The translations under genes and the position numbers were made by a program. Shown one piece after another: positions 32,763-41,861 of a stretch of DNA of 64,000 nt. The first letter of the stretch is position 1; every line of letters begins with the position of its first letter. The notes under the pieces are model-generated. The model did not search any database, had not been told where the DNA came from, and was given only the letters and a program-made list of their open reading frames with translations. Origin of the DNA: Coprovicinus avistercoris (lineage in GTDB: Bacteria > Actinomycetota > Coriobacteriia > Coriobacteriales > Atopobiaceae); assembly GCA_018714895.1 (NCBI GenBank), contig DVMQ01000014.1, positions 92,193 through 156,192 of the forward strand. The letters run 5' to 3'.

Positions 32763-33718
32763 TGGCTCTCTTTACTAGTGATAAGAAAAGTTCAAAGGTA
32801 CAGAAGGCTGAACGTATTGCTGCTGACGCCTCCGCAGCACAGCAGGCTGAACGTGAAACAAATCCAAAGCGTCGCGCCTCCAATTACTGGGCGGTAAGTT
32901 GGAATATCTTCCGTAAAAATAAGCTCGGTATGGCCTGCTTGTTTATCGTAATTCTGCTGGTGCTTATTGCCGTGTTTGCTCCGGTTATCTCACCTTATAA
33001 TCCCGATGAACAGGTTCTTCGCAATATGCTGCAGCCACCCAGCTGGGCTCATCCTTTTGGCACCGATGAGTTTGGTCGTGACATCTTGTCCCGTACCATC
33101 TACGGCTGCCGTGTATCGCTTTCCGTAGGCGTTGTATCCCAAGCAATCGCACTTGTTATCGGCTTTTTGGCAGGCGTTTGTGCTGGCTATTTTGGTGGCA
33201 AGGTCGATGCGGTTATCTCTTTTGTCATACAGGTTTTCTCGAGCTTCCCATTCCTTCTTTTCGCCATCGTCGTGATGTTTGTTATGGGTCCGGGTCTGGT
33301 GAACCTCTATGTTGCTTTGGGTCTTTTAGGTTGGTGCTCCACCGCACGTTTGGTACGCGGTGACGTTATGCGTCTTAAAGGATCTGAGTACATTCAGAGC
33401 TGCATTCTTTCTGGTGGCAAGAGCTGGCGCATTATTATGAAGCACCTGCTTCCTAACTGCGTATCTACCCTCATTGTTGTTACCACGCTTGGTATTCCGT
33501 CGGCTATTCTTAATGAGGCTTCGCTTTCCTTCTTGGGCCTGGGCGTTCAGCCCCCAATGGCAAGTTGGGGCCAGATGATTTCCGACAGCCAACCATTTAT
33601 TCAGTCAAATACCTATTACAGCGTTATCCCAGGCATTGCCATCATTATTACTGTTATGGCCTTTAACCTTCTTGGCGATGCTTTACGTGACGCACTTGAT
33701 CCGAAGATGCGGTCCTAG
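32762..33718 (+). CDS. oppC: Oligopeptide ABC transporter permease, DppC/OppC type
   Basis: The 318-residue protein has a charged cytoplasmic N-terminus of about 40 residues, then the OppC pattern: FRKNKLGMACLFIV, FAPVISPYNPDEQ, HPFGTDEFGRDILSRTIYGCRVSLSVG is the conserved stretch around residues 97-123, and the EAA loop near SGGKSWRIIMKHLLPN. It pairs with OppB to form the channel. oppD follows 13 bp downstream. Confidence 0.95.
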   Translation: MALFTSDKKSSKVQKAERIAADASAAQQAERETNPKRRASNYWAVSWNIFRKNKLGMACLFIVILLVLIAVFAPVISPYNPDEQVLRNMLQPPSWAHPFGTDEFGRDILSRTIYGCRVSLSVGVVSQAIALVIGFLAGVCAGYFGGKVDAVISFVIQVFSSFPFLLFAIVVMFVMGPGLVNLYVALGLLGWCSTARLVRGDVMRLKGSEYIQSCILSGGKSWRIIMKHLLPNCVSTLIVVTTLGIPSAILNEASLSFLGLGVQPPMASWGQMISDSQPFIQSNTYYSVIPGIAIIITVMAFNLLGDALRDALDPKMRS

Positions 33719-33731
33719 GGAGGAGGCACGT

Positions 33732-34817
33732 ATGGAACCGAATGACATTCTCTCTTCTGAAATCTCAGAAGATACGGTTGCAACTGCAGCCGATCTGTCC
33801 CAGGATCTTATCGAGAACTCCGAAGCAAAAGAGACGCTGCTCGATGTAGATAATCTCTCGGTAACATTGTTTACCGAGGATGGTGCTTTGCCTGTTATCG
33901 ATCATCTTTCTTTTGTCATGCGCGCTGGAGAAACGCTTGCTGTTGTCGGCGAATCGGGCTGCGGTAAGTCCATGACTGCTCTTTCGGTTATGGGTCTTTT
34001 GCCTTCGCCGCCCGCAAAGGTGGTAGGCGGATCTATCAATTTCCGCGGGACCGATTTCACCAAGCTCTCTGCTGATGAAATGCGTCATCATCGTGGCTCT
34101 GATATCTCCATGATTTTCCAGGAGCCCATGACTTCTCTTAACCCGGTTATGACGGCTGGCCGTCAGATTCGTGAGGGCATTCTTGTTCACAACCCCAAGA
34201 TGAGCAAGTCTGAAGCAGATAAGCGCGCGCTCGAGATGATCGAGCTCGTTGGTATTCCTGCTCCGGAGAAGGTATTTAAGAGCTATCCCCATGAGCTTTC
34301 TGGTGGCATGCGTCAGCGCATTATGATTGCTATGGCCTTGGCTTGCCAGCCCGCTCTTCTTATTTGTGACGAGCCAACAACTGCTCTTGATGTAACTATC
34401 CAAGCACAGATCCTTCAGCTCATCGACTCCATGCGTGAGCAGTTGGGTACTGCGGTCATGCTCATCACTCACGACATGGGCGTTGTTTCTGAGATGGCCG
34501 ACTGGGTCCTAGTAATGTATACAGGTCATGCGGTGGAATATACGGTCTCACCTGAGCTGTTTACCAATCCGCTTCATCCCTATGCACAAGGACTAATCGC
34601 CTCAATTCCTTCTTTGAGCAATACAGTGGATACGCTCTATGCCATCCCGGGCAACGTTCCTATGCTCAATGAAATTCCTACAGGATGCCCCTTTAATCCT
34701 CGCTGCCCCTACGCATGCGATATCTGCCGGACTGAGGTGCCGCGCCTGGCACCTGCAAATGGTGATAAACAGCATCTGGTAGCTTGCTGGAAATACACCG
34801 AGAAGTGGGGTGAGTAG
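33732..34817 (+). CDS. oppD: Oligopeptide ABC transporter ATPase, DppD/OppD type
   Basis: The 361-residue protein has an acidic leader of about 30 residues, then LLDVDNLSVTLFTEDGALPV, Walker A GESGCGKS, FQEPMTSLNPVM, the signature LSGGMRQR, Walker B LLICDEPTTALDVT and the switch in LITHDMGVV. The C-terminal oligopeptide-transporter domain holds cysteines (CPFNPRCPYACDICR) that in this family can bind an Fe-S cluster or zinc. The ATG at 33732 follows GGGAGGAGG; upstream starts lie inside oppC. Confidence 0.95.
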   Translation: MEPNDILSSEISEDTVATAADLSQDLIENSEAKETLLDVDNLSVTLFTEDGALPVIDHLSFVMRAGETLAVVGESGCGKSMTALSVMGLLPSPPAKVVGGSINFRGTDFTKLSADEMRHHRGSDISMIFQEPMTSLNPVMTAGRQIREGILVHNPKMSKSEADKRALEMIELVGIPAPEKVFKSYPHELSGGMRQRIMIAMALACQPALLICDEPTTALDVTIQAQILQLIDSMREQLGTAVMLITHDMGVVSEMADWVLVMYTGHAVEYTVSPELFTNPLHPYAQGLIASIPSLSNTVDTLYAIPGNVPMLNEIPTGCPFNPRCPYACDICRTEVPRLAPANGDKQHLVACWKYTEKWGE

Positions 34818-34818
34818 C

Positions 34819-35871
34819 GTGGCGAATACCTATGATAAGAACGATGTTGTGCTTGAGGTTCGCGACCTCACAAAGCACTATCCCATTAAAAAGGGACTTT
34901 TAGGTAAGGCTGCGGCTTACGTTCATGCTCTTGAAGGTGTGTCGTTTGATGTCCATCGTGGTGAGACGTTCGCCATTGTAGGCGAGTCTGGCTGCGGTAA
35001 GTCTACAACGGGCAAGTGTGTACTTCGTCTTGTCGAACCCACTTCGGGTACCGTAACGCTTGATGGTGAGGATTTCACGGCGCTATCTGGTGAAGCACTT
35101 ACGCGCGCTCGACAGAAGATGAAGCTCATCTTCCAGGACCCCTATAGCTCGCTCAATCCTCGTATGACGGTTTCTGACATTATTGCTGAGCCTATAGATA
35201 TTGCCCATACGTATAAGACGCGTGCCGAACGTGACGCTCGTGTTGAGCAAGTCATGCAAGCGGTTGGCCTTGACCTCACGTATAAATATCGCTATCCGCA
35301 TGAGTTCTCCGGCGGTCAGCGACAGCGTATTGGTATTGCTCGCGCTATTGTTCTTGAGCCTGAGCTGGTTGTATGCGATGAGCCTGTTTCCGCTCTTGAT
35401 GTTTCGGTTCAGGCTAAGGTAATTAACCTTCTGGGTGAGTTGCAAGAGCAGTATGGCCTTGCTTATATCTTTATTTCACATGACCTTTCAGTGGTTAAGC
35501 ATATTGCTGACACTGTTATGGTCATGTACCTTGGCCACACTATGGAGCTTGCGCCCAAGCAGGAACTTTTTGACAATCCTCTGCATCCTTATACACAGGC
35601 TCTGCTTGATGTTATTCCTAAGATTGGCCACGAGCGCATTCAGGATAAGAAAATCCTTGAAGGCGATGTACCAAGCCCCACTAATCCGCCAAAGGGTTGC
35701 TGCTTCCATACGCGTTGCCCGCATTGCATGAAGATTTGCTGCGAGCGTGTTCCAGAGATGCACGAAGTGGGTCCTGAGCACACATGCGCATGCCATCTGT
35801 TTGATAAGGATCTCAGTGAAGAGGACCGTACGCCTGTTGCTATTAATGCAGCAGTGGCTGCGGATCTCTAA
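34819..35871 (+). CDS. oppF: Oligopeptide ABC transporter ATPase, DppF/OppF type
   Basis: The product (350 residues) has LTKHYPIKKGLLGK near its start, Walker A GESGCGKST, FQDPYSSLNPRMT, the signature FSGGQRQR, Walker B LVVCDEPVSALDVS and ISHDLSVVKHIAD. The C-terminal family domain again has a Cys pair motif (CCFHTRCPHC). It is the partner of OppD in the ATPase heterodimer. The GTG at 34819 follows GGGGTGAG; a GTG at 34810, overlapping the end of oppD, is the alternative start. A strong terminator ends the operon. Confidence 0.94.
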   Translation: MANTYDKNDVVLEVRDLTKHYPIKKGLLGKAAAYVHALEGVSFDVHRGETFAIVGESGCGKSTTGKCVLRLVEPTSGTVTLDGEDFTALSGEALTRARQKMKLIFQDPYSSLNPRMTVSDIIAEPIDIAHTYKTRAERDARVEQVMQAVGLDLTYKYRYPHEFSGGQRQRIGIARAIVLEPELVVCDEPVSALDVSVQAKVINLLGELQEQYGLAYIFISHDLSVVKHIADTVMVMYLGHTMELAPKQELFDNPLHPYTQALLDVIPKIGHERIQDKKILEGDVPSPTNPPKGCCFHTRCPHCMKICCERVPEMHEVGPEHTCACHLFDKDLSEEDRTPVAINAAVAADL

Positions 35872-35917
35872 AGCCAACGCAAGCTTTAGAAGAGAAGCCC
35901 AAGATTTTGTGACTCAT

Positions 35918-35954
35918 AAACGTCTTCCGTAAGGTATGCGGAAGACGTTTTTTT
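35918..35954 (+). terminator. Terminator of the opp operon
   Basis: AAACGTCTTCCG and CGGAAGACGTTT pair around TAAGGTATG, followed by further T. Confidence 0.92.
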
Positions 35955-36067
35955 ATTATTCATTTCAATAGTCTCTTTGTGCATATAGGATGAAGCCGAA
36001 TACATAGTTGCTGTAGGGTCGTAGAGTAAATCGCAGCAACCATATATCAAACGGAAAGGTTGAGAAC

Positions 36068-37318
36068 ATGAGTGATGTACTCGATCGGTTTGTAAAATAC
36101 TGCAGCGTTACTTCGCAGTCAGATCCGCTTACCAGCGACCATGTGCCTTCAACACCAACGCAGCATGAAATGGCCAAGGTGGTCGCAGATGATCTTCGCG
36201 CGCTGGGTGCAGAGGATGTCTGTGTAGATGAACATGCCTATGTCACTGCTCAATGGCCCGCAAGTGAAGGTTGTGAAGCACTGCCTCATCTCTGTCTTTG
36301 TGCACATCTCGATACTGCGTGGCAGACAAAGGGTGAAAATGTTCATCCTCATGTTGTGCACTACGATGGTGGCCGTCTTGTTATGGGCACAGTTGATGGT
36401 GAAGAAATCTATTGCGACACCACTACAAATCCCGAGCTCGATCGTATGAAGGGCTGGGATATTGTTGTGTCTGATGGCACCACACTCATAGGCGGCGATG
36501 ATAAAGCCGGTGTTGCTGAGATAGTGGCTTTGCTTGCCCGTTATCGTAATGACCCTTCAATTCCGCACCCTGCTCTTGCTGTAGCTTTTGTCCCTGATGA
36601 AGAGATTGGCCATGGTGCTGCTCTGCTCGATTTGGATGCTTTGGGTTGCGAGTGGGGTTATACCCTTGATGGCGGTCCTCTTGGTGAGTTCAGCTATGAA
36701 TGCTTCAATGCGGCAGAAGCCAATGTTCGTGCACGTGGTATTTCAGTTCATACAGGTACTGCCAAAGGCATTATGGTTAACGCCTCAGAGGCAATCATGC
36801 GCTTCCATCAACTCTTGCCTGCGGCTGAGCGCCCTGAATATACCGAGGGTTATGATGGATTCTTTTATCTGGAGCGTATGAGCGGCGATTGTGAAAGCGC
36901 CCAGGCAGATTACATTATTCGCGACCACGATAAGGCACTATTTAATCGTCGTAAGCGTCTTATCGAGCGCGCCTGTGAGCAGGTAAATGAAGAGCTCGGG
37001 GACACATATCTCAGTGTTGAGATTCATGATACCTACCAAAACATGGCCGATGTTATTCTCGATGGAAACGAACACCTCGTGGAGAATGCCCGCAAGGCAT
37101 TTGAGGAGTGCGGTCATGAAATGAAGATAATTCCTATGCGTGGGGGCACCGATGGTGCTCAACTCTGCTACCGTGGATTACCGTGCCCCAACATCTCGGC
37201 TGGATACTATAACGCTCACGGCGTGCGTGAATTTGTACCAGTGCCAGAACTTGAGGGTATGGTCGATGTGCTACAGGCTCTTATGAACTTGTATGCACAC
37301 CCACAGAATGAGCAGTAA
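36068..37318 (+). CDS. pepT: Peptidase T (tripeptide aminopeptidase)
   Basis: PepT removes the N-terminal residue from tripeptides in the cytoplasm. The 416-residue protein belongs to metallopeptidase family M20: CAHLDTAW (first zinc ligand), IGGDDKAG (bridging Asp), PDEEIGHG (catalytic Glu and ligand), TLDGGPLGEF, and a final YNAHGVREFVP. TPTQHEMA near the N-terminus is also PepT-like. The ATG follows GGAAAGG. Its position directly after the peptide importer suggests that imported tripeptides are its substrates. Confidence 0.95.
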   Translation: MSDVLDRFVKYCSVTSQSDPLTSDHVPSTPTQHEMAKVVADDLRALGAEDVCVDEHAYVTAQWPASEGCEALPHLCLCAHLDTAWQTKGENVHPHVVHYDGGRLVMGTVDGEEIYCDTTTNPELDRMKGWDIVVSDGTTLIGGDDKAGVAEIVALLARYRNDPSIPHPALAVAFVPDEEIGHGAALLDLDALGCEWGYTLDGGPLGEFSYECFNAAEANVRARGISVHTGTAKGIMVNASEAIMRFHQLLPAAERPEYTEGYDGFFYLERMSGDCESAQADYIIRDHDKALFNRRKRLIERACEQVNEELGDTYLSVEIHDTYQNMADVILDGNEHLVENARKAFEECGHEMKIIPMRGGTDGAQLCYRGLPCPNISAGYYNAHGVREFVPVPELEGMVDVLQALMNLYAHPQNEQ

Positions 37319-37405
37319 GGAGAATCAAGCTTTATTGCTTAGTGCAGGATTTTATTTTTCAGGGGGTCTTTCTGAAAGACTCTTTCGTTGCCTTGAGGAG
37401 GGCAT

Positions 37406-38467
37406 ATGAGCAACACAATTGATGCGGCGTACCTTACAGATCTTTTTCATGAGCTTGTAGAGGTAGATAGTCCGGTGGGTTTTTACACCGATATTGAGCC
37501 TTACATGGCCTCTAAGGTAGCCGAATGGGGCTATGAGATGTATTGGGATCGTAAGCATACAGGTTATGTTCGTGTTCCTGGTCGCGATCGTTCTCGTTGT
37601 GTTTGTGTTGGAGCGCACCTCGACACCATCGGTCTGGTTGTTCGTGGCTTCAATGACGATGGCACACTGCGTGTGCGCCAGGTTGGTGGCATTAACTATC
37701 ACAGCATTGAGGGTTCAAGCTGCAGGATTCATTGCCGCGATGGCCGCGTGGTTAACGGCCAGGTTATCTGCAATAAGCACTCAGTCCATGTATTTGAAGA
37801 CTGTCGCCAAGTGCCACGTGATGAGAACAACATGTCCGTCTCAATCGTGGCCGATGTCAAAAATCCGGCCGATGCTCGTGCACTTGGGGTAACAGAGGGT
37901 GCTCTGATCTCCATTGATCCTGAGTACGAGGCTTTTGAAAATGGCTATATCATTTCACGCCATATTGACGACAAGGCCTGCGTTGCTGTTCTTCTCGATG
38001 TTTTGAAGTGGCTCAAAGAGTCAGGAGAAGTGCCTGCCTGCGACACGCTCTTTGCTTTCCCAATCTATGAAGAGATTGGCCATGGTGGCGCTTATGTACC
38101 TGAAGAAGTAAGCGAATATGTTGCGCTTGACATTACCCTCATTGGCCCGGATTACGATGCAGACGAGCATAGCGTAGGCATTGCCGCTTCTGATCATCAT
38201 GGCCCTTACGACTGGGATCTTACCAACAAGCTTATTGCTGCTGCCGGCGAGGCATGTGATAAAGACAAGTGGAATGTTCAGGTGTGCTTCCACTTTTCAA
38301 CCGATGCGATGGCAGCCTACGTCCTGGGTTCAAATATCTATGCAGCAGCCTTTGGTCCTGCCTGCCTGAACACACATGGTCGTGAGCGCTGTCACGTGGA
38401 TGCACTGGTAGAGACGGAGAAGCTCTGCCGTGCCTATGTCATGGGTGGTGCCAAAGAGGAAGCTTAG
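37406..38467 (+). CDS. M42-family metallo-aminopeptidase
   Basis: The 353-residue protein has the M42 ligands in order: GAHLDTIG, SRHIDDKAC, YEEIGHGG, an Asp in VALDITLIG and a late His in NTHGRERCH. These enzymes form large tetrahedral aminopeptidases that clip short peptides. It starts at ATG after GAGGAGGG, 87 bp after pepT. With the opp genes and pepT it makes a peptide import and hydrolysis cluster. N-terminal residue preference cannot be told; some relatives have been called deblocking aminopeptidase or endoglucanase, the latter being a historical misnaming. Confidence 0.9.
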   Translation: MSNTIDAAYLTDLFHELVEVDSPVGFYTDIEPYMASKVAEWGYEMYWDRKHTGYVRVPGRDRSRCVCVGAHLDTIGLVVRGFNDDGTLRVRQVGGINYHSIEGSSCRIHCRDGRVVNGQVICNKHSVHVFEDCRQVPRDENNMSVSIVADVKNPADARALGVTEGALISIDPEYEAFENGYIISRHIDDKACVAVLLDVLKWLKESGEVPACDTLFAFPIYEEIGHGGAYVPEEVSEYVALDITLIGPDYDADEHSVGIAASDHHGPYDWDLTNKLIAAAGEACDKDKWNVQVCFHFSTDAMAAYVLGSNIYAAAFGPACLNTHGRERCHVDALVETEKLCRAYVMGGAKEEA

Positions 38468-38471
38468 TACC

Positions 38472-39071
38472 GTGTATGTTGTCTTTCTCATAGGCGGTAT
38501 AGGATCGGGTAAGTCGACTGCAGCCCAGCGCTTGGTTACGCTGGGCGCAGCGCGCATTGATTTGGATGAGCTCTCCCGAGAAGTACTTGCTCCACATGCG
38601 CCCTTGCTAACAGAGATTGCCAATACATTTGGCGCCGATCTTATCGATGACCAGGGTGTCTTGAATCGCGGACTTTTAGCATCGCGTGTATTTAGTTCAC
38701 CTGAGCTCACTGCCAAGCTTGAGGATCTTGAGCTGCCTGCTATTCGTGAGCTGTTGGTTAGCAAGCTCAATGAACTGGCGAATATGGGTAAGACACCTCC
38801 ATGTTGCGTTGTTGAAGTGCCGCTGCCTGACCGCATGGGTCCGTTGCTTTCTCTTGCAGATGAAGTAATGGCAGTAACCTGTCCTATACAGGTGCGTCGT
38901 ATACGCGCTTTAGGGCGTGGTATGACTGAAGCTGATTTTGACGCACGGAGCCAACGTCAGCTCACAGATGATGGGTATGCTCAGCTTGCAGATACTGCAA
39001 TTTCTAATGAAGGCAGTGCTGAAGATCTCTTTGCACAGATTGATGTATGGTGGGCAACACGAATAGGGTGA
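38472..39071 (+). CDS. coaE: Dephospho-CoA kinase
   Basis: CoaE phosphorylates dephospho-CoA in the last step of coenzyme A synthesis. From the GTG at 38472 the product has 199 residues, the family's usual size, beginning VYVVFLIGGIGSGKST with the Walker A loop. DLDELSREVLAPHAP and VVEVPLPDR follow, as does a lid with RIRALGRGM. The ribosome site AGAGGAAG overlaps the last codons of the preceding gene. The DADxI motif common near the N-terminus is DLDEL here, a mild divergence. uvrB follows 13 bp downstream; the coaE-uvrB order is frequent in actinobacteria. Confidence 0.85.
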   Translation: MYVVFLIGGIGSGKSTAAQRLVTLGAARIDLDELSREVLAPHAPLLTEIANTFGADLIDDQGVLNRGLLASRVFSSPELTAKLEDLELPAIRELLVSKLNELANMGKTPPCCVVEVPLPDRMGPLLSLADEVMAVTCPIQVRRIRALGRGMTEADFDARSQRQLTDDGYAQLADTAISNEGSAEDLFAQIDVWWATRIG

Positions 39072-39084
39072 GAGGGGAGTGCAC

Positions 39085-41292
39085 ATGTCCTCTATTCCAA
39101 CAGTTGAGGGGCATCATTTTGGAGCGAGTCTCAAACGCTTTGGAGTGGAACGCGACCAATCAGACGCAAAGCTTGTTGTGCATTCACCTTATGAGCCGGC
39201 AGGCGATCAACCTCAAGCTATCGAAAAGCTTGCCCAGGGTGTAGAGGACGGCCTGCGCTATCAAACACTTCTAGGTGTAACAGGTTCCGGTAAGACTTTT
39301 ACCATGGCAAAGACTATTGAAGCCCTCAATAGACCCACGCTAATTATGGAACCCAACAAAACCCTCGCTGCACAAGTGGCTAGCGAGATGCGTGAACTCT
39401 TCCCTGACAACGCTGTTGTCTACTTTGTTTCTTACTACGACTATTACCAGCCTGAGGCTTATGTACCTCAGTCTGATACGTATATTGAGAAAGACGCTTC
39501 AATTAACGAAGAAGTTGAGAAACTTCGTCACCAGGCGACCTCAAGTCTTCTGTCGCGGCGTGACGTTATTGTAGTTGCTTCGGTTTCTTGTATTTACGGT
39601 ATTGGAAGCCCTGAGGACTACGCTGGCCTTGCTCCAAATGTGGATAAGGAGGTTCCTCTTGAACGAGATGATCTTATCCGCAACCTGATTGATATTCAGT
39701 ACGATCGTAATGACTTTGATCTTTCACGTGGTACTTTTCGTGTTCGAGGCGATACGGTGGATGTATTTCCTCCCTACATGGAAAATCCCATCCGGATAGA
39801 AATTTTCGGCGATGAAGTGGAGTTTATTGCCGAGATAGATAACACCACGGGTGAAGTTGTACGTGAGTTTGATGCCATTCCCATCTGGCCGGCATCGCAC
39901 TATGTAACTGAGCGGCCCAAAATCAATCACGCGCTTACGACTATCAACGATGAGTTACAAACCCGTCTCAAAGAGCTGCGTGATGATAATCGCTTGCTTG
40001 AGGCGCAACGTTTGCAGCAGCGCACGGCCTATGATCTCGAAATGCTTGAGAATATGGGCTACTGCAATGGTATTGAGAATTACTCACGCCATTTGGATGG
40101 TCGTAAACCGGGTGAGCCGCCCTATACACTCATCGATTATTTTCCAAAAGACATGCTCTGCATCATTGACGAGTCGCATGTAACGGTGCCACAAATTCGT
40201 GGCATGCATGAAGGCGATCGTTCAAGAAAAGTAACCTTGGTCGAGCATGGTTTTCGTTTGCCCTCTGCATTGGATAACCGTCCACTTCGTTTTGATGAGT
40301 TTGAAGCTCGCGTACCGCAGTTCATCTACGTGTCGGCAACACCGGGTGACTACGAAGAAAGTGTGACGCAACAACAGGTTGAGCAGATTATTCGTCCTAC
40401 GGGACTGCTCGATCCCAAAATCGAAGTTCGTCCTATTCGAGGTCAGATCGACGATCTTGAAGCTGAGATAAAAGAGCGCGTTGCAAAAAAGGAGCGAGTG
40501 CTGGTAACAACACTTACCAAACGTATGGCAGAGGATCTCACTGATCACTTGTTGGATGAGGGCATCCGCGTGAATTATATGCACTCCGATACAGCAACAC
40601 TCGACCGTGTTGACATCATTCGAGATCTCCGCCAAGGAAAAATTGATGTACTTGTCGGTATCAATCTGCTGCGTGAAGGCTTGGATATACCCGAGGTGTC
40701 GCTTGTCGCTATTCTCGATGCCGATAAAGAAGGCTTTTTGCGCAATCGTCGCTCACTTATTCAAACCATGGGTCGTGCCGCGCGTAATGTATCGGGTGAG
40801 GTGATTATGTATGCCGATGCAATCACCGATTCCATGCGCGAGGCAATAGATGAGACACGCCGTCGCCGTGCCATTCAGGAGCGCTACAACGAAGAGCATG
40901 GCATTGAACCTCAAACGGTTCGCAAGGCTATAAGCGATATTTCTAGCTTCATTCAAGAGGCAAGCGATACTGTTGATAAGCGCGCGCGTAAAGACGGAGA
41001 ATTCTATACGCCTGCCACCAAAACTGCAGCCCAACAGGTGGCAGAAGAGCTCTCAAAGCTTCCTCGAGGAGAAGTTATGCGCCTTATTGCATCTCTGGAA
41101 GAGGAAATGGGGGCGGCAGCAGAAGAGATGGATTTCGAACGTGCTGCCGCAGCGCGTGATCAACTCGTAGAGCTTAAAAGCTTGGTGGAGGGTGCTCCTG
41201 AAGAAGAGATAATACGCCGCCTTAAACAGGGTGCTCGCAAAGGAAGTGCACATGCAACTCGTCGTCCGCCTCGCCGTCGAACAAAGCATTAG
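39085..41292 (+). CDS. uvrB: Excinuclease ABC subunit B
   Basis: UvrB verifies DNA damage during nucleotide-excision repair. The 735-residue protein has Walker A GVTGSGKTFT, the damage-inserting hairpin region YYDYYQPEAYVPQSDTYIEK, IDESHVTVPQIRGMHEGD (Walker B), GINLLREGLDIPEVSLVAILD and GFLRNRRSLIQTMGRAARN, and a C-terminal UVR motif (EEEMGAAAEEMDFERAAAARD) that contacts UvrC. The ATG at 39085 follows GAGAGGGGAG; a GTG at 39079 overlaps that site. No SOS box is evident upstream. uvrA lies about 11 kb downstream on the same strand. Confidence 0.98.
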   Translation: MSSIPTVEGHHFGASLKRFGVERDQSDAKLVVHSPYEPAGDQPQAIEKLAQGVEDGLRYQTLLGVTGSGKTFTMAKTIEALNRPTLIMEPNKTLAAQVASEMRELFPDNAVVYFVSYYDYYQPEAYVPQSDTYIEKDASINEEVEKLRHQATSSLLSRRDVIVVASVSCIYGIGSPEDYAGLAPNVDKEVPLERDDLIRNLIDIQYDRNDFDLSRGTFRVRGDTVDVFPPYMENPIRIEIFGDEVEFIAEIDNTTGEVVREFDAIPIWPASHYVTERPKINHALTTINDELQTRLKELRDDNRLLEAQRLQQRTAYDLEMLENMGYCNGIENYSRHLDGRKPGEPPYTLIDYFPKDMLCIIDESHVTVPQIRGMHEGDRSRKVTLVEHGFRLPSALDNRPLRFDEFEARVPQFIYVSATPGDYEESVTQQQVEQIIRPTGLLDPKIEVRPIRGQIDDLEAEIKERVAKKERVLVTTLTKRMAEDLTDHLLDEGIRVNYMHSDTATLDRVDIIRDLRQGKIDVLVGINLLREGLDIPEVSLVAILDADKEGFLRNRRSLIQTMGRAARNVSGEVIMYADAITDSMREAIDETRRRRAIQERYNEEHGIEPQTVRKAISDISSFIQEASDTVDKRARKDGEFYTPATKTAAQQVAEELSKLPRGEVMRLIASLEEEMGAAAEEMDFERAAAARDQLVELKSLVEGAPEEEIIRRLKQGARKGSAHATRRPPRRRTKH

Positions 41293-41399
41293 GAGACAAA
41301 CGCATCATCTTTTCTAAGTGCTGGTAAAATGATGTTCATCCGAACGGACGCCGTGCACGAGGCGTTCCAGCGCCATAGCTCGGTCCGGGGAGGACAGGC

Positions 41400-41861
41400 A
41401 TGCAACCAACCAAACATATGAATCCAGAGCGAAAGGCATCTCTCTTTGAGATGCTCCGGCAACTCTTACGCTATGGTCTGTTTGGTATTGTTTGTTCGGC
41501 CACCGATACGCTTATCTTTTGGTTTCTTACAAGTGCATTGGAAACGGATCCGCTTATTACAAATATCTTTAGTACAGCGGTGGGCGTATCTATGAGTTTT
41601 TATTTCAATCGACGCTATACCTTTAAAGTGCGCGACAAAGCAGGCAGGCGCTATATTGCGTTCTTCTCCATTGGAGCGTTAGGCTTGCTTGTGTCCGAGG
41701 GTATTATTTGGTATGGCACTCATACATTCCCCTGGGTTGAGCCGGTATTCATAAAGCTTATTGCCGTGGCGCTTGTGGGCGTATTCCAGTTCTTCCTCAA
41801 CCGCAATATCTCATTCCGCACTGTAGTGGGTGCAGAAAACGATGATGATGAGATTGTTTAA
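41400..41861 (+). CDS. GtrA-family membrane protein
   Basis: The 153-residue protein has four membrane segments and the GtrA pattern LLRYGLFGIVCSATDTLIFW, FYFNRRYTFKV and FFLNRNISFRT. GtrA proteins are thought to move lipid-linked sugars across the membrane for surface glycan modification. It starts at ATG after GGGGAGGA. No glycosyltransferase partner is adjacent. Its TAA stop overlaps the stop of the convergent gene within a shared TTAA. Confidence 0.9.
   Translation: MQPTKHMNPERKASLFEMLRQLLRYGLFGIVCSATDTLIFWFLTSALETDPLITNIFSTAVGVSMSFYFNRRYTFKVRDKAGRRYIAFFSIGALGLLVSEGIIWYGTHTFPWVEPVFIKLIAVALVGVFQFFLNRNISFRTVVGAENDDDEIV

Noticed and set aside
39060..39084. SOS (LexA) box before uvrB or uvrA
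   Set aside because: No GAAC-N4-GTTC-like palindrome was found in front of uvrB, or in 52060-52257 before uvrA.
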